DNA of 64,000 nt from Fagopyrum homotropicum (Eukaryota > Streptophyta > Magnoliopsida > Caryophyllales > Polygonaceae): positions 40,087,501 to 40,151,500 of the forward strand of contig BSWB01000001.1 in NCBI GenBank assembly GCA_033239125.1, written 5' to 3'. Under the pieces are notes generated by a model. It was not told where the DNA came from. It saw nothing but the letters and a program-made list of their open reading frames with translations, and made no database searches. The position numbers were made by a program, and so were the translations under genes. This document shows, one piece after another, positions 33,701 through 43,285 of this stretch (within the stretch, counting starts at the first letter, position 1; every line of letters starts with the position of its first letter).

Positions 33701-35262
33701 TTTGCTGGAAGCTTCCCTGGATCTCTTGGCGCTTCATTCGCCCTATTAGCAAGTTGTTGTTCGAAGGACTTTTGGGCCCTCGAAAATGAAGTCATAGAAT
33801 TCTCCATAGCACTAAGCTTGATCAAGATTGCCTCCAGGACTGCGTCCTTCTTTTCCGGCTGAGACGAACTTGATCCTTGCCCTTGGCTCTTCAATGGAGT
33901 AGAAGAAGAAGAAGGAGAAGAGAGGAAAGGGTTAGAGGAATCATTAGAGTTGGAGTTTGAATGGTTGTTACCGTGGTTTTGGTTATTCGCCCTCCAGTTG
34001 TTGCTATTGGATCCTCTATTGTTGTTGTTGTAGTTGTTTCGGGGTCCGTTGTTGTTGTTACGGTACCCGTTATTGTTGTTGTTGTTCCTTTGCCCTTGCT
34101 CTTCCTTCTTAGTTTGAGCCATCAAGAGCTCCTTCAATTGCTTCACGTCGTTCTTCAAGGACGTGAGTTGATTGTTGTTGGGTTGAGTCTCTTGAAAGTT
34201 GACTCTTTTAACTCCACCTTCAGCTCCTTGGTGGGTGTACTTCTCCATGTGCAAGGCTTGCTTCTCAATGAAGTCCCAAGCCTCGTCAACCGCCATGTCC
34301 ATGAATGTACCGGCGGAGAGTAGTTGGAGATTGAACTGGGTGCTTCCGTCCAGCCCTTTGAAGTAGATCTCCAACAACTCAATCTTTGGAATCCCATGAT
34401 GTGGGCAATCCAAAAGGATATCCTTGAACCGCTCCCAAGATTTGGACAAGCTCTCCTTGTCTTTCATGATGAAAGCGTTGATCTTCCCTCTCATTTCAGC
34501 GGTCTTTGAGGGTGGAAAGAATTTGGTCAAGAATTCCGTAGTCATCTCCTCCCATGTGCTAATTTTTCCTGGGGGAAGAGATTGATACCAAGTAAGAGCT
34601 CTATCTTTTAAAGAAAAGTAGAAAGGTCTTAGCTTGTAGTTGTTGTTCTCAATTCTGGAAGGTCGCAAGGTTTCCATCAAGATCTCGTAGTTTTGAAGAT
34701 GTTGATGCGGCGACTCCTTCTCTAGCCCTCCGAATTGGCACTGGCGAATCATAGCTAGAACTTGCGGTCGAAGTTCGTAGTCATGATCTGCTGGATCTCC
34801 TAGGTTCACTCCTGGACGCCTCAGTTGTTGGTTAGGGTCCATCCTTTGACCTAGGGTTTGTGGAATTCCTGCAAGAAGAACATCTCGGACTGGCATCCGA
34901 GGTGGAAGTACATCGGCCGGGGCGTCGGGTACTGGAATCTGCCTCGGTCGAGGATCAACTACTGGATCCTGCATCGGTCGAAGTAGAATCTGGTTCCGAA
35001 TGGTAGCAATCTCAGCTTCGATTGCTGCAGTCCTGGTGCGATTCTCCTCTTTCTCTTGCATGAGTTCTTCCTTGCTGAGGCGCAGCAGCTCCTGCGTCTC
35101 TCTCAATTGGGCCGCAAGATCGCGATCGTCTTGTTGGGCCATCTTCGCTTCTCTCAAGCGTCTCTTGTATGTCTTTTCTGGTTCGGGATCGTAAGGAACG
35201 ATTTCCTTCCCAGCGCGGGTTCTTCGCATATACCTAAGAAAGAACCTGAAAAAGTCACTCAA
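30742..35262 (-). CDS. gag-pol: gag-protease-RT-RNase H polyprotein of element B, integrase missing
   Basis: An uninterrupted 1506-codon frame. Gag occupies about residues 1-620, with the N-terminal FLRYMRRTRAGKEIVPYDPEP, coiled coil, capsid domain (ESPHQHLQNYEILMETL, LTWYQSLPPGKISTW, about 160-310) and an Asn-rich basic stretch (about 390-450) in place of a zinc knuckle. Protease has CDLGASVSIIP (about 695) and PVPIILGRPFL. RT has GWRVCIDYRKLN and FMDDFSVYG (about 1195). RNase H has CDASDVAVGAVLGQ (about 1341) and ends near SVADHLSRLP (about 1460). The frame then jumps to PHDGGEVWGEG, which matches the integrase C-terminus of E (PHGAVEVWGEK), so roughly 1.2 kb of integrase is deleted. Linkers contain the family motif, read as TSTE. 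Confidence 0.95.
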   Translation of the reverse strand: MSDFFRFFLRYMRRTRAGKEIVPYDPEPEKTYKRRLREAKMAQQDDRDLAAQLRETQELLRLSKEELMQEKEENRTRTAAIEAEIATIRNQILLRPMQDPVVDPRPRQIPVPDAPADVLPPRMPVRDVLLAGIPQTLGQRMDPNQQLRRPGVNLGDPADHDYELRPQVLAMIRQCQFGGLEKESPHQHLQNYEILMETLRPSRIENNNYKLRPFYFSLKDRALTWYQSLPPGKISTWEEMTTEFLTKFFPPSKTAEMRGKINAFIMKDKESLSKSWERFKDILLDCPHHGIPKIELLEIYFKGLDGSTQFNLQLLSAGTFMDMAVDEAWDFIEKQALHMEKYTHQGAEGGVKRVNFQETQPNNNQLTSLKNDVKQLKELLMAQTKKEEQGQRNNNNNNGYRNNNNGPRNNYNNNNRGSNSNNWRANNQNHGNNHSNSNSNDSSNPFLSSPSSSSTPLKSQGQGSSSSQPEKKDAVLEAILIKLSAMENSMTSFSRAQKSFEQQLANRANEAPRDPGKLPAKTETNPKGQCMAITTRSGLKTADPVPRSMQTTSVQTQSKNTSTEMPTEAEQQKAGGTTETYVPPPAYKPPLPFPQSRARAHLDKHFGKFLDLMNKLHINIPFLDAILGMPAYGKFLKEILSRKRKLEDVGEVRMTSKSSELIKIMKEKMPPKLRDPGSFCIPIQVGDVTCEALCDLGASVSIIPLELCTKIGLGEPKPVKIRLYMADRSITHPVGILEDVLVKLGNFYLPIDFVVLDIPADYPVPIILGRPFLATTGCNVDCKNAKLKFNVGGDEVEFALLAAMKGEQLTDDIFNIYDEEESRELVSSILINDPLERVISFSLMEEDIDASCDADIRSLKALEEDPGAITEKLIQETKISSLGPSSNTSTEALSGQSEATEEHLGQRICASTEVDSETTLTETASSPVSDTIPLGRGSEDPSQKAPPVVELKQLPSHLRYVFLGPDSTYPVIASASLSDSELSKLMHVLRKHRKAIGYTTDDLIGINPSFCMHRILMEDNHKTSREPQRRLNPIMKEVVKKEVLKLLDAGIIYPISDSKWVSPVHVVPKKGGMTVVMNKNNELIPTRTVTGWRVCIDYRKLNTATRKDHFPLPFIDQMLERLAQHSHFCYLDGYSGFFQIPIHPDDQEKTTFTCPWGTFAYRRMPFGLCNAPATFQRCMMAIFSEYIEEIMEVFMDDFSVYGSSFDDCLSNLSLVLKRCEDTNLVLNWEKCHFMVNEGIVLGHLVSNRGIEVDRAKIETIEKLPPPCSVKGVRSFLGHAGFYRRFIKDFSKISKPLTNLLNKDVVFEFSQECLDAFYRIKEALISAPIIQPPDWTLPFEVMCDASDVAVGAVLGQKKDGRTTAIYYASKTLDEAQRNYATTEKELLTVVYAFEKFRSYLVGEKVIVYTDHAAIRYLLAKKDAKPRLIRWVLLLQEFDLEIRDKKGSENSVADHLSRLPESSRETDSPPIDDSFPDEHLHVLERLMDLLTSPHDGGEVWGEGTSDLV

Positions 35263-35330
35263 GTAGAGTGGTTAGACAAAACGGGGCAAATGCCCCAAGA
35301 GCAAACCGTACCGGCTCGGTCTAGACCAAG

Positions 35331-35348
35331 TCCCCGGCAACGGCGCCA
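35331..35348 (-). promoter_or_regulatory. primer binding site of element B (tRNA-Asp type)
   Basis: The sense strand reads TGGCGCCGTTGCCGGGGA, complementary to the 3' end of tRNA-Asp, six bases after the LTR. Confidence 0.95.
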
Positions 35349-35354
35349 AAAACT

Positions 35355-37091
35355 TGTTCGCTCCAAACGGTGTGTGCAAGCTTTAAATTTATAACCCTAG
35401 ACTTAAGCTTAAAACAAGGATGCGAACCCGCAGTGTACGGGTCAATCGTAGTAAAAGCAAGAAAATTCCAGGGGTCGATCACAGGGACTCGGTGAAACAA
35501 AGTCAACACAGTATGCTACGTTAGTTCTAACCACAAGAGCGATTAACACAATCAAAGATGAATAAGATGTCAAATAAAGCAAGCATGTAATTCTAGGGAT
35601 TAAAGCATCTAGTTGTGGTTCCAACTCAAGATCCATAGATAAGCGGACAAAGCTGAGATTTTTGCGTGGGGAAGGTGTTACTAAGTGGAGTAGATCACCG
35701 GGTAAGTCTCACTACACACTAATCCTAAACCGCAACTCCTATTACCGGGTAAGTCTCAAGGAATTAAGATAAAGAACTATAACCTCAAACTAACACACCA
35801 TCTAAGGGAATAGAATCAACCTTTACCGGGTAAGTCTCAGGCTAACTCACGAAGATGGGATGGAAGCACACTCAAACCCCAATAAAGGATAAACCTTTAT
35901 TACCTACACTTATGATCGTTGATACACAAACTAAGGAATTACCGGGTAAGTCTCATCCTAAGCTTGCTTTGGACTAGGAAGGTGTAATAAGAATAGGATT
36001 TGGCAAACTCTAACACTTAACTCTCAGTTTAGGTCAAATAAGTCACCTCGGTCAGAAGAATTCCACCCCTGCCGAGATGTTCATCAACCGAACGAGATGC
36101 TTAGGGTTAAGGTTAAAGACTCGAACTTTCAGGATCCTACTGGAATCTAAGATTATTCTATCATTGTTTTTCCCACAACCTTCAGCCAATCACCCTAGAA
36201 TCACACAAGGAAATTAGCCACTCATCATCATAATGAAAGTATTAAATATAAGGGAAGAAGGTGAATATTTGAACAAAGAAGAATTTAATGAAAAGACTCC
36301 AATAACTGAATCAAATATCACAACAAAGCGTTCCTTGGACAATAATCCAACAAGACAAGACAACAATTGAGGGAGTTGAAGACAATCTTACAAAACCCTT
36401 CAATAAAGCTATAAAAGCTATGAACTTCAATCTTCCTTCAACCTTCAAAAAGGTTCTTCAACTCTCTCCCAAATTGGAGTATGCTGCTTCTTGCGCTGAT
36501 AGCGGATGATCGGTGTATGCGGGGTTGTTGGATTTGTGGAAATCCAACCCTTTATATAGGAAAATAACCCTCCAAAGATAATAAATCTTAGAAAGATCTT
36601 TTCCCATAAATAAAGGTAAAATATATGATTCTGCATATCTCCTTCCTTCCAGGAGCCAAGCCCAAAAATATAAGATCACTTTCCAATTTTAAAAGATCTC
36701 AGCGAAGAATAAAATATTCTCGCCGCGTCCTAGGTTTTCGCCTCGGTCGAGTCGGCCTCTCTGGATCACCTCGGTCGAGATGAATCTCTGGTCAACCGAG
36801 GTGAGTCACAACTGAATGTGAAATCTCTCAAAACTGGCCCAAAGTAAATCCTTAATCCATGGCTATGCTTCCTGGATGTAGCTCCAAATGACTCTTGACT
36901 TCTTTTGCTCCTTTTTGATGCAAAACGTACCATATTACCTGCAATTACAACGAAACTAGGTGTAGACCTCGATTCTCGCAAAGGTAGATGAAATGGAAGT
37001 AAAATCACATAATGTACATACAAACATGCAGATTATTGAAGATAAAACGTTCAAACAAACCCCAAAATATAGACTATAATTCATGCTATCA
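35355..37091 (-). repeat. 5' LTR of element B
   Basis: It has the same length as the 3' LTR. The minus-strand TATATAAAG is at 36550-36558. Differences from the other LTR include g/a at the gggtcaatc[g/a]tag position and a/c in gaaatgg[a/c]agt. TTGCC follows at 37092-37096. Confidence 0.95.
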
Positions 37092-37096
37092 TTGCC

Positions 37097-37601
37097 TCTT
37101 GCTTGATGTTACTTATAGCTTTCTTCAAGCTATTAGCCTTCTTAGCTGGAAAGTATTTCTCCAAGAACCCTTTGTGAAGGTTCTCCCAAGTGTCGATACT
37201 CCCGGATGGAAGGTGGTAATCCAATCATCTGCGGAGTCTTTAAGTGTGAAGCCGAATGCCCTCATCTTGATTTGTTCTACGGTAATGTTGGTCGGCTTGA
37301 TGCTCATACACACGGTATGGAACTTCCTAAGGTGCTTGATGGGGTCTTCACCACTTAGCCCATGAAAGGATGGGAGCAAGTGAATGAGGCCCGGCTTGAG
37401 CTCAAAGTTGACTCCTTCCTATAGTGTTGGTATAGTGACCGCAAGAGGGTTTTGAGTCAAGGTGGGCTGCGTAAGTTGACGAAGAGTACGGTCAGCCATC
37501 TCTTGTTGAAGTTGTTGTTGTCTTCGTTGCCGGATGTGCGTCCTCTCAATTTCTGGATCAAAAGAAGCAAAGCCGGAATTAGTAGCACGGGTTTGAACCA
37601 T
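37097..37601 (-). pseudogene. gag: gag, N-terminal part, element C
   Basis: The ATG at 37601 starts MVQTRATNSG, followed by an Arg/Gln-rich helix (RTHIRQRRQQQLQQEMADRT). A TAG near 37419 breaks the frame, and the capsid start (FHGLSGEDPIKHLRKFHTVC, FGFTLKDSADDWI) is open to 37125. The gene is split by element B and continues at 25328. Confidence 0.85.
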
Positions 37602-37649
37602 AAAAATGGTTCAAACCAATAATCAATAATAACAATAAAACACTAAAAC

Positions 37650-37667
37650 TCCCCGGCAACGGCGCCA
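37650..37667 (-). promoter_or_regulatory. primer binding site of element C (tRNA-Asp type)
   Basis: The sense strand reads TGGCGCCGTTGCCGGGGA, five bases after the LTR end. Confidence 0.95.
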
Positions 37668-37672
37668 AAATT

Positions 37673-39181
37673 TGACCGACGGTATTTCTATGGTCGTCTA
37701 TACCCAATCAAAAGTAAATCCCGAGTTAGCACTAAGAACAAGTATAGTGATTAAGTAAGGGTCGAACCCAAGAGAGTTAAGGTGTTCGAGATGCAATTAT
37801 CGATTATAGTGACAAGTGACACAAAGGGGGGGGGGTTTGGTTGAATTGATGCACAAAAACTTATGAAAGCGATTAATGCGACAAGTAAGACAATATTGGA
37901 TGAATCTACACTAGGTTGATTCTAAGCATGCAATTGCTACTTTGGTGAGTTCCCTTTACAAGTTTTCAAGTAATCTCCCGTCTCGATCATATATATGTGT
38001 TGAGCCAACCGGCATCAACACAACTTAACAGGTTAAAGTTCCGTAAACCTAGAAGAATAAATAACAAGTTAGCTTTGAAATAAAGACAAAGGGATATAAA
38101 GAGAAGATTAAAACCGTTAAACTTATCTTTATATTTGTGTTCCTTTTCCTTAAGTAATCACAACCCGTTATTACTTAAAGTTGCTACTAGATTAAAGACC
38201 CGAACCCGGAACCTATTAATCCTAGTTGTTTACATGCACTTTAGAACCTAAGGTGATCAATCTCAAGCAATAGTAAACATGCAATTTAGACAATGGAGAT
38301 CAAGGAATTACAAACTATTACTGAATGAAAACTTAGATTATAAAGAAATTACAACCAAGGTAACAATGCAGCTTCAAACCAACCCAATGTAGTAGGGGAG
38401 TTAGCAACTCATTACAAGGAAGCAAGACAATCTAATTGGATAATTTGTTGACTAACTAGATGATAAGATGGATGATTCTAGCAATCAACCAAGGACTATT
38501 TATACTACAAAAGACACTAAATAGGAGTAAATGGCCGGCCCAAAACAGCCACCTTAAATGCCATAAAGGTGGTGTAAACAACCGGAGTAAACCTTCTGGC
38601 GTTAAACCGCGGGGGCGGCCTTCAGGAACTGCAAGGGCGGTTTAGGCAGAATCGGTTGATCTTCTTCCGAGCCGCTGGGGCGGATCTTCAATGCTCTTCA
38701 ACGTCTGACCATTCGACTTCCTGATGTTTCTGATGCCAAGCCGCCGAGGCGTCCCTATGTCGACGCAGGGGCGGTGACACAACCTCTTCGTCTTCCAGCT
38801 CCCATGTTGAGGCACAGGCAGTGCCGCAGTGGAAGGCGCAGGGGAGCTGGTCTTCGTTTTGTCAGTGGAGGACACCGCAGGGGCGCCAAGAAGTGGCGCA
38901 AGGGCGGTGACATGCTTCATGGTTGGCGCTGGTGAAAGCGCAGGGAGCGCTCCGAAGTAAGGCGTCACCTGCTAGGGCGGCTGCAAGGATCCGCGGGGGC
39001 GGTGAGGCAACAGAAGCTTTGCTTCGTGATCGATCTTCACTCCTAAGTGCTTATAACTCCTTTCTTTAGCTTCTTTTGATCTTCTTCTTCTGGACCAAGG
39101 AGTTAGTAGCATAAACCGACACTAATGCAATAAAAAGACTCTAAAAACTACCCTAATTGATAGTGATTCCATCACCTATCA
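37673..39181 (-). repeat. 5' LTR of element C
   Basis: This 1509-bp LTR is collinear with 14170-15637 but keeps the roughly 59-bp segment missing there. A TATA box (GTATAAATAG) is at 38496-38505, a G10 run at about 37825-37834, and gcaggggcgg-type motifs at about 38605-39003. GGAGT follows at 39182-39186. Confidence 0.93.
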
Positions 39182-39186
39182 GGAGT

Positions 39187-41266
39187 CAATTTCTCCAAAG
39201 GCAGACTAAAAGGAGCCAACATCTCTAAAAGACTTGGGACGGTGACAGCCCCAGGACTTGGAGCCCCGACGTTAGGAAGAAGTTGAGGACGGCTTGCATC
39301 CAGCGAGGGCATTGCTTAGGAAGATTATATTGCGTACAGGGAAGGACGCATTTGAAGATTACGTACTTGGAGAAAGATCTTAGAGTTTCGATAGAAGGCG
39401 GATTGACATCCCGTTCTTCTTTGTTTGTCTAGATTGTTGTGAGGATTTCTATTCCCTTTTTGTGCATTCATTCGATACAAACATTTGTTATTGGATTTGA
39501 GAATGGTTATTTGAATATCATTGAGTTTTCGAGGTTTTACTATTATTCTCTTTTAAAACTTGATTATTGATTTGATAATGATGGTTATTGGCTAAAGTCT
39601 TTTAACGATTCTAAGGTGAAGGGTTGATAGTTGTGGCTTAGATAATGATAGATCGATCGTAATTTGATTGGACCCCTAGAGTGTGAGAAACATCGTCGAC
39701 GCCCTAAATCACGGGCTGTTCTTGGTTTCCACGGCCATGATTCTCATGATCTAGCCGTGATTTCCCCTGGTTTACGAACTTTGCTTTTGCTTTGATCCAA
39801 AGTTAAAGATTAGCTTTAACCTAGCCTTGTCTTGTCCTTTCTAGGTAGTAGTGAGACTCAACATTCTCTATTTTGGTTTCGAGTGTCACAACCTTAACCG
39901 TTTTGGCTTGTTTTTGATTCCTTGGTTTTGGGCATGGGTATTTGAGATTAATTCTTACCTTTAGATTCTTTCTATAATGCAGCCTCAACAACCTTTATAG
40001 AGAGTGTCTTTGAGTGAGACATATAGGTTTTGGAACTTCATCGTACACAACCTTACTTTAGTATACCTTTGCAATTCTCAACTCTGTCCTTATATATATA
40101 GTATATCTTGAATCGATTGCCACAATTAGATACCTAGATCTTTAGGGTTGCTGTTTTTCCCAATATTTGCAAAGCTTCTACAGTCTTACTTGCTCGATTA
40201 CTTGAAACATATTTTGTTTCACCAATTCTCTGAGATCGATACTCTGGAATATTTGCTAATCTACGCCGATCCGTACACTGCGGGTTCGCTTGCTTTTATT
40301 CTAGTTTTATAAATTAAAGCTCATTTGCACGCACGTTTTCAAGCGAACAAGTTGTGAGGATTTCTATTCCCTTTTTCTGCATTCATTCGATACAAATATT
40401 TGTTATTGGATTTGAGATTGGTTATTTGAATATCATTGAGTTTTCGAGGTTTTACTATTATTCTGTTTTAAACTTGATTATTGATTTGATAATGATGGTT
40501 ATTGGCTAAAACCTTTTAGCAATTTTAAGGTGAACGGTTGATAGTTGTGGCTTAGATAATAATAGATCGATCGTAATTTGATTGGACCCTAAGAGTGTGA
40601 GAAACTTCGTTGACGCCTTAAATCACGGGCTGTTCTTGGTTTCCGCGACCGTGAATCTCAAGATCTAGCCATGATTTCCCCTGGTTTACGAACTTTGCTT
40701 TTGCTTTGATCCAAAGTTAAAGATTAGCTTTAAACTAGCCTTGGCTTGTTCTTTCTAGGTAGTAGTGAGACTCAACATCCTCTATTTCGGTTTCGAGTAT
40801 CACAACCTTAACCGTTTTGGCTTGTCTTTGATTCCTTGGGTTTGGGCATGGGTATTTGAGATTAATTCTTGCCTTTAGAACCTTTCTATACTACAACCTC
40901 AACAACCTTTATAGAGAGTGTCCTTGAGTGAGACATATAGGTTTTGGAACTTCACCGTACATTACCTTACTTTAGTATACTTTTGCAGTTCTCAACTTTG
41001 TCCTTATATATATATAGTATATCTTGAATCGATTGCCACAATTGAATACTTGGATCTTTCGGATTGCTGTTTTCCCAATATTATTTGCAAAGCTTTTGAT
41101 ATTTGCCTGACAATTTGTGAATTGAATTTGTTCCCCCCAAATCCCTGAGTTCGATACTCTGGAATTCTTGCTTTACTATGCCGATCCGTACACTGCGGGT
41201 TCGCTTTTGCTTAATTTCAGTTTTATAAATTTAAAACTTATTTGCACGCACACTTAGAGGCGAACA
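39187..41266 (+). repeat. D' LTR (Athila type), part 2, with internal duplication
   Basis: This continues the LTR begun at 13712, after element C. 39436-40350 is repeated in tandem as 40351-41266. Both copies carry ctgttcttggtttcc, catgggtatttgagattaattc, gatccgtacactgcgggttcgct and end gcgaaca. The LTR is a relative of E's, in plus orientation, and would be about 1.6 kb without the duplication. The CCACGGCCGTGG-type motif is present in degenerate form at about 39718 and 40640. Confidence 0.82.
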
Positions 41267-41272
41267 AGTTTT

Positions 41273-41290
41273 TGGCGCCGTTGCTGGGGA
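41273..41290 (+). promoter_or_regulatory. first primer binding site after D' LTR
   Basis: TGGCGCCGTTGCTGGGGA lies six bases after the LTR end at 41266. It is followed by a short gag-like start at about 41338-41408 (LRYIRSSRSGNGIEF in one frame), comparable to FLRYMRRTRAG of B. Confidence 0.85.
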
Positions 41291-41409
41291 TTGTTCTTGC
41301 TTTTTCTACTAATCATTCTACTCGAGTGTTCTTGTAGGTTTGTGTTCTTAGGTACATACGAAGTTCTCGTTCGGGGAACGGAATAGAGTTTCGCCAAAGA
41401 ACAAGTGTT

Positions 41410-41427
41410 TGGCGCCATTGCCGGGGA
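41410..41427 (+). promoter_or_regulatory. second primer-site-like sequence, 137 bp downstream
   Basis: TGGCGCCATTGCCGGGGA with the downstream atttggtctaggccaaattcgg matches the primer site and leader of an E-like element. It is not adjacent to an LTR, so it probably came with a second leader through template switching. Confidence 0.8.
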
Positions 41428-41528
41428 TTTGGTCTAGGCCAAATTCGGTTTTCGGTTGTCGGGCTTGTGAGCTTTTGCTTTTGCTTTTAATCTTTTCGGT
41501 ATGAGTTTTTGAGTTTTCAGGTTTTCCA

Positions 41529-42587
41529 ATGGCTGGATGGAGCTATGAACCTACATTTGATCCAGCTTGGATAGCATGGCAAGGTTCTAGGGCGAACCAA
41601 TATGAATACTTGGAAGAGAAATACGCCTTTCATTGGTTTAACAATGAAAGAGAAAGAGATGAAGTTATTGAGGATGAGCTTGCCTATTGGGATGAGCTCA
41701 ATCCCCCTCATAAATTTTATGAACAACCTCCTCAAGTGCAACCTCCACAACAACCATCCGAGGACCGGACACAGATGATGCTGGGAAAGATATTAAAAGT
41801 GATAGACAAGGTGGAAGACTGCCTGAAGTCTATTTTTGAATCTTATAAAGCCATGGAAAATCATCTATCCAACAAGGAAGAATTCCAAGTCTTAAGCCTT
41901 CCTCCTATCGAACCTGAAGCTCCTCTTGAAGTCCTCATTGAAGAATAGGAAGAAGTGGAGAACCTTGGCCAAATTACTGAAACTTTGGCCAAGGTTGAAG
42001 AAGATTCAGCTGATTTGGGAGATATTTCATGTGTGGATCATCATCCCAACATGAAACTTGCCCCAAGCCTTGAAGAACTTTACAAGGTACATTCTCTTAC
42101 TTCATTTGAAATTCCTATTAAAATTTCTGATTTTTTCAGGAATGCAACGAAGATTTGGAGGTCTCTTCCAAAAGAACCTCCTAAGGTGAAGATGAAGCCT
42201 CCATTAAAACTGCTGGAAGTAGATGCTCCTTGGACTACAAGGAGTAAATTTGGCAAGCGCTTCAACGCTAATGTCAATAAGTGTTTCTTGTTCAAGTATG
42301 GGGTCATTCATATGACGAAGCCCATACATCATCCCCAAGTTGGAGATGTGAAAAGTAGGAGGATTGTCGAGAAACTGATTTCTCAATCTAGGAAAGGATG
42401 GGACGCAAGGCTGAATTATGTCCCATTAAAGCATAGGAAAGCTAGAAGGATTTCGGTGAGAATCAAACCGTACAAGCTTGTACGTGGGAGATCTTACCAC
42501 TTGCCGGTGAAATTAGGAACCGGAACCTTTTTTGAGGAATTATATGATGCGTTTGATGAGCAATTCAAGATGTTCAAGGTGCATTGA
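41529..42587 (+). pseudogene. two-part ORF with integrase-tail-like C-terminus
   Basis: The ATG at 41529 opens 139 codons (MAGWSYEPTFDPAWIAWQGS..., Pro/Gln-rich middle, helical end). A single TAG at 41946-41948 is followed in the same frame by about 212 more codons to a TGA at 42585-42587. The last 80 residues resemble the end of Athila integrase: SRKGWDARLN, YKLVRGRSYHLPVKLG and MFKVH line up with RKDWSARLN, FRLVFGKACHLPVELE and VFKVNG of C. The beginning of the post-pol motif (cgcttcttg) follows, about 48 nt on. I do not recognise the N-terminal part; it could be the coding remnant of a non-autonomous Athila relative. Confidence 0.6.
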
Positions 42588-42636
42588 GTCATCTATGGAG
42601 ATAGGTCCAACTAGCGACGTTAAACCAAACGCTTCT
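42588..42636 (+). other. start of the Athila post-pol spacer
   Basis: The segment ends in cgacgttaaaccaaacgcttct, matching the sense sequence that precedes the conserved hairpin in B, C, E and G. The hairpin itself is cut by the LTR that starts at 42637. Confidence 0.65.
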
Positions 42637-43285
42637 TGTAATACCCGAAAATTTAATTTCCGGTAAATCCCGAGTCATCATAAACCTTGTCATATTATGT
42701 GAAGAGTTAAGCACATAAAATGCTTTTATCAACTTCTATAATTTTATGTGAGGCTTCAATCTTCTTACATAATCCTTAGTTTTATAAATTAACACATTTT
42801 ATCATTTTATGTAAGGATCTTACTATATCCTATGTGACACCGGATCTTATCCTTTGATGATTTTTATCATTTTATGTGAGGACCTTACTCACATAAAATA
42901 CACAAGTGAATCTACCTTCTTTATTCTTTAAAATGGACCCATCCGAGCCCATCTACAGCATGCCTTCCGGGCCTTTACAAAGCTGAGTATTTTAGGCCTT
43001 TGTAACCCTACTATCTGGGCCGTCATGGACAGCCAGCTAGGCCATGAGCTCTCCTTTCTCTCCTGAGCCCATCCGCCAACCTCCTTGGTGAAACCCTAGT
43101 TTTTTTTATGCCCAGCTGGGAAGCAGCCCAACCGTTCCTTCTTGCTCCTCACGTACATCAACCGTCTGCAATGGAAAGGATCTCGGATCACGTTCTGCAC
43201 GCTTGGGCTCGCAACAGCAAGGTAGCCGACGCTCCTCTCCTCTTCTGCACACCCCATCCAGCGCTCCTCTCCTCTTCTGCACACC
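42637..43285 (+). mobile_element. truncated chromovirus-like LTR
   Basis: It starts tgtaatacccgaaaattt and ccggtaaatcccgag, a beginning I associate with Tekay/Del-type LTRs. The motif ttttatgtgagg and its inverse cacataaaa occur about six times in 42690-42895. A 33-bp near-tandem unit (ctcctctcctcttctgcaca) is doubled at about 43230-43284. Element F interrupts it at 43286. Confidence 0.55.

Larger units (their letters stand above)
25329..37091 (-). mobile_element. Athila-type retrotransposon B, complete, young, integrase-less
   Basis: Two 1737-bp LTRs (25329-27065 and 35355-37091) differ, by my reading, at about eight positions with no indel. TTGCC flanks the element (25324-25328 and 37092-37096). 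The interior has one open gag-protease-RT-RNase H frame of 1506 codons and an open ORF1, but no integrase. It lies in the gag of element C. The near-identical LTRs and intact frames show recent insertion, so integrase must have come from another element. The CCTCGGTCGAGG motif recurs in LTRs, spacers and linkers. Confidence 0.95.
14170..39181 (-). mobile_element. Athila-type retrotransposon C, with nested inserts
   Basis: LTRs at 14170-15637 and 37673-39181 are flanked by GGAGT (14165-14169 and 39182-39186). On the minus strand the interior reads tRNA-Asp primer site, gag, protease, RT, RNase H, integrase, spacer, ORF1 and 3' spacer. Two later insertions lie inside: element B in gag and a solo LTR in the pol-ORF1 spacer. 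Without them it is about 11.4 kb. Frameshifts and stops make it defective, but all domains including integrase are present. Confidence 0.93.

Noticed and set aside
33961..34323. Plus-strand frame with a long Val/Ile-rich stretch that looks like membrane segments
   Set aside because: It is the antisense of the Asn-rich part of B's gag (AAC/AAT repeats read backwards as GTT/ATT). The sense frame is intact and has clear gag domains.
35331..35348. tRNA-Asp gene fragment
   Set aside because: Only the 18 bases of a primer binding site are present, next to an LTR. There is no cloverleaf or internal promoter.
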